From Gammaproteobacteria bacterium (lineage in GTDB: Bacteria > Pseudomonadota > Gammaproteobacteria > GCA-001735895), in assembly GCA_029864065.1 (NCBI GenBank), contig JAOTUD010000034.1:1-11844 (forward strand): 11,844 nt of DNA, written 5' to 3'. Under the pieces are notes generated by a model. That model ran no database searches and was not told where the DNA came from. It saw only the letters and a program-made list of their open reading frames with translations. This document shows positions 1 through 6,227 of this stretch, in pieces. The translations under genes were made by a program, and so were the position numbers. Within the stretch, counting starts at the first letter, position 1; every line of letters starts with the position of its first letter.

Positions 1-404
1 ACCGCATAGAAGCCGGAATCAGGTTTTTGCGGGACAGGGGGCACCGCCAGGTGGTGCTGCTGGCGCACAGTTGCGGCGCGCACATGGCGATGGACTGGAT
101 CCGGGCCAGGACGGACGGCGGCATCGACGCGTTTATCGGGCTCGGGATGGGCGCCACCGACTACCGGCAGCCAATGCATCAACCGTTTCCGCTCGACTGG
201 ATGCAGGTACCGGTGCTGGACCTGTATGGTGCCAACGATTACCCGGCGGTTATCCGCCTGGCCCCGGGCCGGCTGGCGATGATCGAACAGGCGGGGCATG
301 CAAAGTCGCACCAGGCCGTATTGCCCGGCGCAAATCACTATTTTAGCGACCAGGGCAAGCCGCTGGTCGCGGCAGTCGCGGACTGGCTCGACCGACTCGA
401 CTAG
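1..404 (+). CDS. Alpha/beta-hydrolase-like protein (DUF3530-like), 3' part only
   Basis: The reading frame is open from base 3 to the TAG at 402-404, so the true start lies left of the window; the TTG at 27 is probably internal. The fragment has an alpha/beta-hydrolase C-terminal half. A nucleophile elbow AHSCGAH has its Ser codon at 69-71, a strand followed by YGANDYP could supply the acid (Asp codon 237-239), and LPGANHYF holds a likely catalytic His (codon 336-338). Spacing and order fit the DUF3530-type hydrolase-like proteins of gammaproteobacteria, whose substrates are unknown. The next gene begins 5 bp after the stop and carries a related but degenerate domain, so the two are probably cotranscribed and arose by duplication. 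Whether it is exported cannot be judged without the N-terminus. Fold is likely; the exact family is less certain. Confidence 0.75.
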   Translation, partial: RIEAGIRFLRDRGHRQVVLLAHSCGAHMAMDWIRARTDGGIDAFIGLGMGATDYRQPMHQPFPLDWMQVPVLDLYGANDYPAVIRLAPGRLAMIEQAGHAKSHQAVLPGANHYFSDQGKPLVAAVADWLDRLD

Positions 405-409
405 GCCGC

Positions 410-1699
410 GTGTCGATGCTGCCCTCCAGGATCTGGATATTTTCGCTGCTGATCGCCTGTGCGGGCATTGCGCATGCCACCGGCCCCAGCCAGGATACGC
501 TACGCCTGGATCTTCCGAGCGGACAGGAAATCCAGATCAGGCGTTTCACCGGCGGCGACAGGCCCCTGTTGCTGTGGCTGCCGTCCGAGCGCGGCATTCG
601 CGAATCGCACCAGGTTCATGCGCGTGCGCTGGCCGAACTCGGGCACGAGGTCTGGCTGGCCGATTTGCATGAGGCTTATTTCATCGCGACGGACCGTAGC
701 AGTATCGGCAGGTTTCCGCTGGATGATGTCATCGCCATCGTCGACGCGGCCACGACAGCAACTGCTGCAGGGATCATCCTGGTCAGCAGCCAGCGCGGTG
801 CGCAGCTCGCATTGATCGCGGCGCGCGAATGGCAATTGCGGCATCCGGGGAAAACGGATATCAAGGGCGCGTTGTTGATGCATGCCTATCTCTACGAGGC
901 CAGGCCCGGGATTGGCAAGGCGGCAGCCTACCTGCCGGTAGCCGCCGCGACCAACCTGCCGGTTTATCTGCTCGACACCCAGTATTCGACCCGATCGGCG
1001 CATATCCAGGCGCTTGCCGGGGCCCTGGCTGTCGGTGGCAGCCAGGTCTATACCCAGGTGTTGCAGGGAGTCCAGGGCGGTTTCTTTGCGCGAGACGAGG
1101 ATGAGCTCAGCGAGGCTGACCGCACCGCCAGGCAAAATTTCGCGCGCACCCTGAGCCGCGCCGCCGGCATCCTGGCGATGACATCAACGCCGGGCTATGC
1201 GGCCGGCAGCGACCACGATACGAGACGGTTTACCAGTGCCAGCATGCGAATTCCATCCCTGCAGAGGCTCGATGAACCGTTGCCGTCACCGGCGCTGGCG
1301 CTGCGCGACTACCGGGGCGCCGAGTACGACCTGCAGGCCGGACGCGGCCGCGTCCGGCTGGTCAATTTCTGGGCGACCTGGTGCAAGCCCTGCGTCGAGG
1401 AGATCCCATCGCTGCATCGCCTGGAGGCCAGCATTCGCAATCCAGCTTTCGAGATCGTGACCGTCAACGTCGGCGAAACCCGTGAACGCATCTCCCGCTT
1501 TCTGCAGCGCGTGCCGATAGAGCTGGCGTTGCTGATGGATGTCGACAACCGTGTTGCCAAAAACTGGAATATATATGTTTACCCGTCGAGCTACCTGGTC
1601 GATCAACAGGGTATAATACGGTACGCCTACCTTGGAGCGCTGGAATGGGATTCACCGGAGAACATCGCGATAATCCAGAATCTGCTGATGCAGCGCTGA
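410..1699 (+). CDS. Exported protein: degenerate alpha/beta-hydrolase domain fused to TlpA-type thioredoxin domain
   Basis: Predicted 429-residue periplasmic protein. Residues 1-23 form a signal peptide (hydrophobic IWIFSLLIACAGIA, cleavage near AHA/TGP). Residues about 30-260 resemble the hydrolase encoded just upstream, but the elbow reads VSSQRGA with Gln128 where Ser is expected, the His region reads LQGVQGGFF without His, and the acid loop is altered, so this part is probably not a hydrolase. Residues about 285-429 are a TlpA/ResA-like thioredoxin domain with NFWATWCKPC (Cys325, Cys328) and a cis-Pro-type YPSSYLVD (Pro392), implying periplasmic thiol-disulfide exchange. The start is GTG at 410; ATG at 416 is an alternative and leaves the signal peptide intact. 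The 3' end overlaps srkA by 55 nt, suggesting coupled expression. The redox role is likely; the role of the N-terminal domain (binding or scaffolding) is inference. Confidence 0.85.
   Translation: MSMLPSRIWIFSLLIACAGIAHATGPSQDTLRLDLPSGQEIQIRRFTGGDRPLLLWLPSERGIRESHQVHARALAELGHEVWLADLHEAYFIATDRSSIGRFPLDDVIAIVDAATTATAAGIILVSSQRGAQLALIAAREWQLRHPGKTDIKGALLMHAYLYEARPGIGKAAAYLPVAAATNLPVYLLDTQYSTRSAHIQALAGALAVGGSQVYTQVLQGVQGGFFARDEDELSEADRTARQNFARTLSRAAGILAMTSTPGYAAGSDHDTRRFTSASMRIPSLQRLDEPLPSPALALRDYRGAEYDLQAGRGRVRLVNFWATWCKPCVEEIPSLHRLEASIRNPAFEIVTVNVGETRERISRFLQRVPIELALLMDVDNRVAKNWNIYVYPSSYLVDQQGIIRYAYLGALEWDSPENIAIIQNLLMQR
1634..1637 (+). promoter_or_regulatory. Ribosome binding site for srkA
   Basis: GGAG lies 7 nt before the ATG at 1645, inside the upstream thioredoxin-fusion gene. 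It supports this ATG, since no other ATG, GTG or TTG follows in frame before the conserved part of the protein. Confidence 0.6.
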
Positions 1700-2688
1700 A
1701 ACACCCCTATACACGACTGACTCCCGACCACGTCATCGACGCGGTCGAATCGACCGGTCGACTGAGCGACGCGCGCATCCTCGCGCTGAACAGTTACGAG
1801 AACAGGGTCTACCAGGTCGGCATCGAGGCGGCGCAACCGGTTATCGTCAAGTTTTATCGTCCCAATCGCTGGAGCGCCCGGCAAATCGACGAGGAGCATC
1901 GCTTTACCCGGTTCCTGTTCGATCACGAAATCCCGGTGGTGCCGCCGCTGGTGATAAACCCCGGTAACGAGTTTCCGACAATCGGCTGTCACGATGGCTT
2001 CCAGTTTGCCATTTACCCGCGCCAGGGTGGCAGGGCGCCGGAACTGGATAACCTCGACCATTTACACCAGCTGGGTCGATTTATCGGCCGCATTCACGCC
2101 GTTGGCAAAGGGTTTCCGTTCGAATACCGGGTGAAACTGTCGGTCGATCAGTCCACCAGCAACGCCGCCTACCTGCTCAAGGCGAATTTTGTTCCCACCG
2201 ATCTCGAGGACGCTTACCGCGCGATTAGCGGCGAAGTGCTGCAGGCGATTGCGCAGCGACCACCGGATTCGCGCGAGTATGCCCAGATTGCGCTGCATGG
2301 CGATTGTCATAGCGGCAACGTGCTGTGGCGTGACGATTGCCCGCATTTCGTCGATTTCGACGACTGCCTCACCGGTCCCGCGATCCAGGATCTGTGGATG
2401 CTGCTTTCGGGAGACAGCCTCAGCCAGCAGCGCCAGCTGCTCGAGATCATCGAGGGCTACGATATGTTTTGCAGTTTCGACCAGGCAGAACTCAAGCTGA
2501 TCGAACCGCTGCGCGCCATGCGCGTGTTGCACTTCAACGCCTGGTTGGCGCGGCGCTGGGACGATCCGGCTTTTCCGCAGGCCTTTCCGTGGTTTAATAC
2601 GCCACGCTACTGGTCGGAATACATTCTTGAACTGAAAGAACTGGTTACCGGCCTGCAGCAGGCGCCGCTGACGATGCCCGATTTCTAA
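1645..2688 (+). CDS. srkA: Stress response Ser/Thr protein kinase SrkA (YihE/RdoA)
   Basis: 347 residues, APH-fold kinase; the E. coli protein has 328. The match to remembered E. coli SrkA runs along the whole length: LNSYENRVYQ, VKFYRPNRW, EEHRF, then the catalytic loop LHGDCHSGNVLWRD (Asp220, Asn225), the metal-binding FVDFDD (Asp237) and GPAIQDLWMLLSGD, followed by IEPLRAMR and WDDPAFPQAFPWF. The family phosphorylates proteins on Ser/Thr and protects cells in envelope and oxidative stress (established for E. coli SrkA). The start is fixed by the Shine-Dalgarno GGAG 7 nt upstream; it places the first 55 nt inside the preceding gene. In E. coli srkA is followed by dsbA; here a thioredoxin-like gene precedes it, so the link to periplasmic thiol redox is retained with a different partner and order. 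Cytoplasmic, no signal peptide. Confidence 0.95.
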   Translation: MGFTGEHRDNPESADAALKHPYTRLTPDHVIDAVESTGRLSDARILALNSYENRVYQVGIEAAQPVIVKFYRPNRWSARQIDEEHRFTRFLFDHEIPVVPPLVINPGNEFPTIGCHDGFQFAIYPRQGGRAPELDNLDHLHQLGRFIGRIHAVGKGFPFEYRVKLSVDQSTSNAAYLLKANFVPTDLEDAYRAISGEVLQAIAQRPPDSREYAQIALHGDCHSGNVLWRDDCPHFVDFDDCLTGPAIQDLWMLLSGDSLSQQRQLLEIIEGYDMFCSFDQAELKLIEPLRAMRVLHFNAWLARRWDDPAFPQAFPWFNTPRYWSEYILELKELVTGLQQAPLTMPDF

Positions 2689-2698
2689 ATGCCGGGCC

Positions 2699-2724
2699 AA
2701 AAAAAAGGGCCCCCTAAGAGGCCC
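2699..2724 (-). terminator. Possible intrinsic terminator (reads as one on the minus strand)
   Basis: A GGGCC/GGCCC stem (2707-2711 with 2720-2724, 8-nt loop) is flanked on its left by eight A (2699-2706). Read on the minus strand this is hairpin plus U-tract, the form of an intrinsic terminator. On the plus strand, just past srkA, there is no U-tract, though CGGGCC at 2693-2698 could pair with GGCCCG at 2720-2725 as an alternative hairpin. No minus-strand gene is seen that would need it, so it may act against antisense transcription or as a weak two-way terminator. Confidence 0.4.
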
Positions 2725-2866
2725 GCAAACATTGCGCGATTAAATCTTGAAAACGTGAATGATCACTAATTCCTATTGCACAGTGTCAACAGGACCCGAT
2801 GATAATGCCTGCAGGTACCGGACCCTGATGCTTAACCAAAACACTCATAACAGCCAGGAAATGTGA

Positions 2867-2883
2867 AATTTTTCTGAAAAATT
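2867..2883. repeat. 17-bp palindrome, operator-like
   Basis: AATTTTTC-T-GAAAAATT is a perfect inverted repeat with a single central base. The outer pair CTCATAA (2844-2850)/TTATGAG (2882-2888) nests around it. AT-rich perfect dyads upstream of a gene are common protein-binding sites; no specific regulator is assigned. Confidence 0.5.
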
Positions 2884-3007
2884 ATGAGATTTTGTTACAT
2901 AACGAGGGCAAGTATCCCGCGATACGTCGCGTAAAACATCACCCAAATGGGTTAAATTGCATTCTTTTTGACATATTATCGAGGTTGCTCCTCGCCGCGG
3001 TACTGCC

Positions 3008-3678
3008 ATGATTCCAGGCCTTAAGCTCGACCATACCCTGCGTGACCGGATTAGCGCAAATCTGGCCCGACTGGAGGTACGCAAACAGGAGCGCAAGGGC
3101 AGTAAGCATGCCGCGGTCGCGTTTACGCTGGTCGATTGCAGCGAGCCGGCCGCGATCGCCAACATTCCTTATCGCCATCGGGATCGCGGCCAGGCCGCCT
3201 ATATTCTTACCACGCGGGCATCGAAGCTTTCCAGTCATGCGGGCAACGCGCGTATCCGGGCGGACGCGTCGATCCGGGCGAAACGACGGAACAGGCCGCC
3301 CTGCGCGAACTCGAGGAGGAGGTCGGCCTGCGTCTCGATCCGGCCTGCATCCTCGGCCGGCTCGATGATTACGCGACGCGCTCGGGATTCGTCATCACCC
3401 CGGTCATCGTCTGGGGCGGCAAAGACCTGTCGTTGACGCCCAACCCGGACGAGGTCGAGCGAATTCACCGGGTCCCGCTGCGGGAACTGCTGCGCGACGA
3501 CGCGCCGATTCTCGAAAACATCGACGCAAACGAGCACCCGGTGTTGAAAATGCCGCTGGGCGACGAATGGTTTGCCGCGCCGAGCGCCGCGATTGCCTAC
3601 CAGTTTCGAGAGGTGGCGCTGCTCGGCAAAACCACGCGCGTTGCGCACTTCGACCAGCCCTATTTCGCGTGGAAGTGA
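3008..3678 (+). pseudogene. Nudix hydrolase, NudL-like CoA pyrophosphatase, broken by a frameshift
   Basis: The gene is split over two frames. The frame from ATG 3008 gives the N-terminus (LKLDHTLRDRISANLARLE, then AAVAFTLVD and YILTTRASKLSSHAG) and then goes off into an Arg-rich stretch ending at 3436. The next frame continues from GQRAYPGGRVDPGE to the TGA at 3676-3678. Joined near 3236-3245, where GCGGGCAAC has one base too few, they give about 223 residues with the family signature L-T-x-R-S/A-x-x-L-x-x-H-x-G before the Nudix box. The box is complete at 3262-3330: G-x5-E-x7-REL-x-EE-x-GL. NudL-type enzymes hydrolyse CoA to 3',5'-ADP and phosphopantetheine. The break may be a real mutation or a homopolymer base-calling error (GGGG to GGG). 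Gene identity is good; whether it is functional is open. No strong Shine-Dalgarno is seen. Confidence 0.8.
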
Positions 3679-3784
3679 TGTGGCATTACCCGCTTCCGCA
3701 CGGTATCCTCGGTATTGGCCGGGTCGCAGGACCCCATAGGGCCCGAGCGAGCCGCGAATCAACGACCCGCAGGGTTTGCGCGAC

Positions 3785-4453
3785 ATGAGCTTGAGTTTCG
3801 AGAATTTCATAAAGCAGCACAAAACGGCTTTCGAATCCCTGTTCGATCCCGCGTTGACCGATGCCAACACGGTCTACATGGAGCTTTCGTCCGCCACCAA
3901 GGGTAGCGAAAGTCTGAGCGAAGCGGAGCAGGATGCCGCAATCTTCAGGGGCATCGATGACGCGGGCGCGCTCGCCGGCGTCGGCGGCTACCTCGAGAAT
4001 CGTTCGGTCTACCGCGATACCGACCTGTTTCACGGTGACGCCGAGCGCTGCATTCATATCGGGATCGACGTGTTCATGCCGGCCGGGACCGCGATATTCG
4101 CGCCGCTCGACGGCGTCGTTCACAGCTTCGCCAACCGCCAGGTGCGGGGCGATTACGGGCCGGTCATCATCCTGCGGCATCACCTCGATGATTTCACCTT
4201 CCACAGCCTCTACGGCCACCTGAGCGAAGGCTCGCTGGCGCATCTTCATGACGGCAAACCCGTCGCCGCGGGCAACAAAATCGCCGAAATCGGGCCGCGT
4301 TCGGTCAACGGCAACTGGGCGCCGCACCTGCATTTCCAGTTGATCCGGGACATGCAGGACTACCACGGCGATTATCCGGGGGTCGTGCGCCCGGCCGAGG
4401 TCGACTTTTTCCGCGCCAACTGTCCTGATCCGACGAGCCTGCTGCTGACCTAG
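3785..4453 (+). CDS. M23-type metallopeptidase domain protein, no signal peptide
   Basis: About 222 residues. The LytM/M23 zinc-site motifs are intact: HIGIDVF (H-x3-D), LYGHLS, and PHLHFQL (H-x-H). Around them, VYRDTDLF, PAGTAIFAPLDGVVHSF, DYGPVIILRHH and NGNWAPHLHF resemble the M23-like middle domain known from large fusions of an APH-type kinase, an M23 domain and a class III aminotransferase. Here the domain stands alone. There is no signal peptide or membrane segment, so it is probably cytoplasmic and may not act on the cell wall. ATG 3785 is chosen: AGGG at 3771-3774 lies 10 nt upstream, whereas TTG 3776 would have no room for it. It ends in a CTAG shared with the convergent transporter gene. 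Fold is sure; substrate unknown. Confidence 0.85.
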   Translation: MSLSFENFIKQHKTAFESLFDPALTDANTVYMELSSATKGSESLSEAEQDAAIFRGIDDAGALAGVGGYLENRSVYRDTDLFHGDAERCIHIGIDVFMPAGTAIFAPLDGVVHSFANRQVRGDYGPVIILRHHLDDFTFHSLYGHLSEGSLAHLHDGKPVAAGNKIAEIGPRSVNGNWAPHLHFQLIRDMQDYHGDYPGVVRPAEVDFFRANCPDPTSLLLT

Positions 4454-5844
4454 CCCGGAAAAATCCTGGCGACCAGCTGCAGCCACAAAGCGCCGACGAA
4501 CAGCATGGCGATCGCGTAGGGCCAGTTCCAGAACGCGATTTTCCAGCCCGGAATCCCGTATCGGCCCTGAAACACGAGGCTGGTGCCGGACAGCGGGTTG
4601 GAGCAGGTGCCGAGATGCCACGCGAACAGGAACGTCGCCGCGAGCAGGTTCGGGTCCGGATCCAGCGTCAGGATCATCGGCGTGAAACTCGAAATCATGA
4701 TGATCGGGTGGATGCCGCAAAAGGCGCAGAAAAGCATGATTGCCAGTACCTCGGCCGCGCTGATGCTATCGAACTGGTCGAAGGGATTTGCGAAAACGCC
4801 GTGCAGAATAAGCGCCGAGATACCCGCGGCGAGCACCCCGGCCGACAGGAACAGGCACAGTTCGTTGACGATTCTGGGCAAGCCCTCGAATACGTAGGAC
4901 CGCAGCTCGCGGGCCGAACCAGAGATCCCGTTGCGAACCAGCAGCAGCAACGACGTGACCAGCAATGCGCTGATTGCAATCAGCACCAGGATCGAGGTAT
5001 CGGGCAGCGACCACGACATCGCGATCACGGTCACGATCAGGATTGCAGGCACCTTGAGCGCGGCCAGGTGAGTCGGGTAGCCGATGAAATTTTCGACCTC
5101 GTCCGCGTAACGCAGCCGGGCCTCGACGTAAACCCCGATGATCCCGATCAGCATGAACGGAAACCCGGCGACGATGATCCACAGCAGGCTCGCGTCGCTG
5201 ACATAGGTCAGCACCACCGCCATCGCGCCGAAGAATGGCGACCAGCTCGAAACGCCGCAAAACACCCGGGTAAAGGTCTGCGCGGTGAAACGCTGCAATG
5301 GGCGCTTGCGATGGATGCGGTCGGATATCAGGATCGGCGCCGAAATATTGATCACCGAACTCGAGATGTTGAGCCCGACGATGGTTTGCAGGAACGCCTT
5401 GCGCCCGACGGGCAGGGTTTCGTCCTGCAGCGTGTCGGGTATCACCACGAGGCGCAGAAATCCGACCGAGGCAATCATCGTCATCAGGCCGGTGCTCGAG
5501 CTGATGACGAAATCCGGATCGATTTGCGCGTCGCTGTGCGTGGCGAAAATCATTAACCCGATACCGATCAGCAGGATCAGCGTGACCTGCACCTTCAGCA
5601 CGCGGGTGGTATCGGCGAACAGCAGCAGCGCCGCGCTCCACGCGCCGATACCCGCGATCCACAGCGGGTTGAAACCGGGCTGCAGCAAGCCGAGACCGCT
5701 CATGACCGTGATGACGATCATCAGCAGGATCAGTATCCCGGCCGTCGAGTGCCGCAGTCTTTTGCCTGGACTGTCGATTTGAGATTCTCTGGAAATGATG
5801 GGAGTTGGCGGAATGTTACTTGATTTTAGCGAACGGTTAACCAC
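4450..5844 (-). CDS. Polytopic membrane protein, ion-transporter-superfamily-like
   Basis: About 464 residues from the proposed GTG (complement of 5842-5844), with roughly 12 hydrophobic segments. The middle and end of the protein carry polar Gly/Ser/Asn/Pro-rich loops in apparent internal symmetry (GLNISSSVINISAPILISDR in one half, GIHPIIMISSFTP and GTCSNPLSGTSLVFQGR in the other). Such paired loops are typical of IT-superfamily transporters (anion or Na+/H+ carriers), but I do not recognise the family, so no substrate is given. The frame stays open to an ATG at 6079-6081, but the extra 79 residues are Arg/Pro/Cys-rich, not membrane-like, and run through a repeat, so they are probably not coding. 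No clear Shine-Dalgarno supports any start. The stop overlaps the convergent M23 gene in one CTAG. Confidence 0.8.
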   Translation of the reverse strand: MVNRSLKSSNIPPTPIISRESQIDSPGKRLRHSTAGILILLMIVITVMSGLGLLQPGFNPLWIAGIGAWSAALLLFADTTRVLKVQVTLILLIGIGLMIFATHSDAQIDPDFVISSSTGLMTMIASVGFLRLVVIPDTLQDETLPVGRKAFLQTIVGLNISSSVINISAPILISDRIHRKRPLQRFTAQTFTRVFCGVSSWSPFFGAMAVVLTYVSDASLLWIIVAGFPFMLIGIIGVYVEARLRYADEVENFIGYPTHLAALKVPAILIVTVIAMSWSLPDTSILVLIAISALLVTSLLLLVRNGISGSARELRSYVFEGLPRIVNELCLFLSAGVLAAGISALILHGVFANPFDQFDSISAAEVLAIMLFCAFCGIHPIIMISSFTPMILTLDPDPNLLAATFLFAWHLGTCSNPLSGTSLVFQGRYGIPGWKIAFWNWPYAIAMLFVGALWLQLVARIFPG

Positions 5845-5970
5845 ACAGTTTCGGCGAAATAGGGTTTGTACAGTTCGCAGAAAAAGGGGACTGCGATAAC
5901 AGCCGGTCGCGCCAGGGCCGTTGTCGAATCCCGGAGTTCGCGTGACAGCGAAGCTGCTGCCTCGTTTGAT

Positions 5971-6006
5971 GCCGGTCATTGCGGCCTGCACCGCAAATGA
6001 CGGTAA
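5971..6006. repeat. Short palindromic repeat, copy A
   Basis: GTCATTGCGG (5975-5984) pairs with CCGCAAATGAC (5991-6001) with one bulged base. The right half, GGCCTGC followed by AATGACGGTAA, recurs in copy B at 6151-6177. Such GTCATT/AATGAC-ended hairpins are a common style of dispersed extragenic repeat in proteobacteria. Confidence 0.55.
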
Positions 6007-6075
6007 CTTATCCGGCGTAATTGAACGAACATTAGGTTCGTGGCAAAGGGCAGGGACCGGGGTCATTTCGAAATT

Positions 6076-6177
6076 CGTCATGCCGGCTCGCGTGCCGTCT
6101 TCCCTAAAGCGCCACGGTCAGATTGTCGGAATGGATTGCTGCCGGGCCTCGCCGGCCTGCGCGGTAATGACGGTAAA
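6076..6177. repeat. MITE-like palindromic repeat, copy B
   Basis: A unit of about 97 bp is bounded by perfect CGTCAT (6076-6081) and ATGACG (6167-6172), with GCCGGC just inside on both sides (6082-6087 and 6151-6156). Its right end, GGCCTGC then AATGACGGTAA, matches copy A. There is no coding capacity, so if mobile it would be non-autonomous. The ATG of the longest possible transporter reading lies exactly in the left terminus, a further reason to doubt that start. Confidence 0.5.
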
Positions 6178-6227
6178 TCGACCGAAACGCCTGAGGAAAC
6201 GAGGGGATTGGTCCCGCGGGCGCCCGT

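Larger units (their letters stand above)
2689..3007. other. AT-rich intergenic region with nested inverted repeats
   Basis: This 319-bp gap has no convincing gene and is clearly AT-richer than its surroundings. After the hairpin at 2699-2724 it contains CTCATAA (2844-2850) and TTATGAG (2882-2888) as a perfect 7-bp inverted pair, the palindrome AATTTTTC-T-GAAAAATT (2867-2883) lying inside the pair, GTATC-N4-GATAC near 2912-2925, and ACCCA-AA-TGGGT (2941-2952). TATTAT at 2974-2979 could be a -10 element for the Nudix gene at 3008, but no good -35 is seen. The region probably holds the promoter and operators of the downstream Nudix gene; no regulator can be named. Confidence 0.45.
5845..6227. 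other. Intergenic region between kinase and transporter genes
   Basis: About 380 bp. It holds two related short palindromic repeats (described separately), the perfect palindrome ATTTCGAAAT (6065-6074), and the GC palindrome CGGGCGCCCG (6217-6226) 2 nt beyond the kinase stop codon. The latter lacks a U-tract on either strand, so it is not a clear terminator. No convincing gene is seen; an open frame continuous with the transporter crosses it on the minus strand but looks non-coding. Confidence 0.5.

Noticed and set aside
2861..2883. CRP-like site starting with TGTGA at 2862-2866
   Set aside because: The second half-site matches TCACA poorly; the perfect palindrome there has a different centre.
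2966..2996. TTGACA at 2968-2973 as a -35 element for the Nudix gene
   Set aside because: No -10-like hexamer occurs 15-19 bp downstream; the TATTAT is immediately adjacent instead.
3230..3250. Programmed ribosomal frameshift in the Nudix gene
   Set aside because: No slippery heptamer or downstream stimulatory hairpin was seen, and this family is not known for frameshifting.
4615..5556. Long plus-strand ORF inside the transporter gene
   Set aside because: It is rich in Arg, Asp, Gln and His with no domain, typical of the reverse strand of a GC-rich membrane protein gene.
5845..6081. N-terminal extension of the transporter from the ATG at 6079-6081
   Set aside because: Composition is unlike a membrane or targeting sequence, and the start lies in the end of a palindromic repeat. 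It is kept only as an uncertainty.
5971..6177. CRISPR array
   Set aside because: There are only two imperfect repeat copies with unequal internal structure and no regular spacers.
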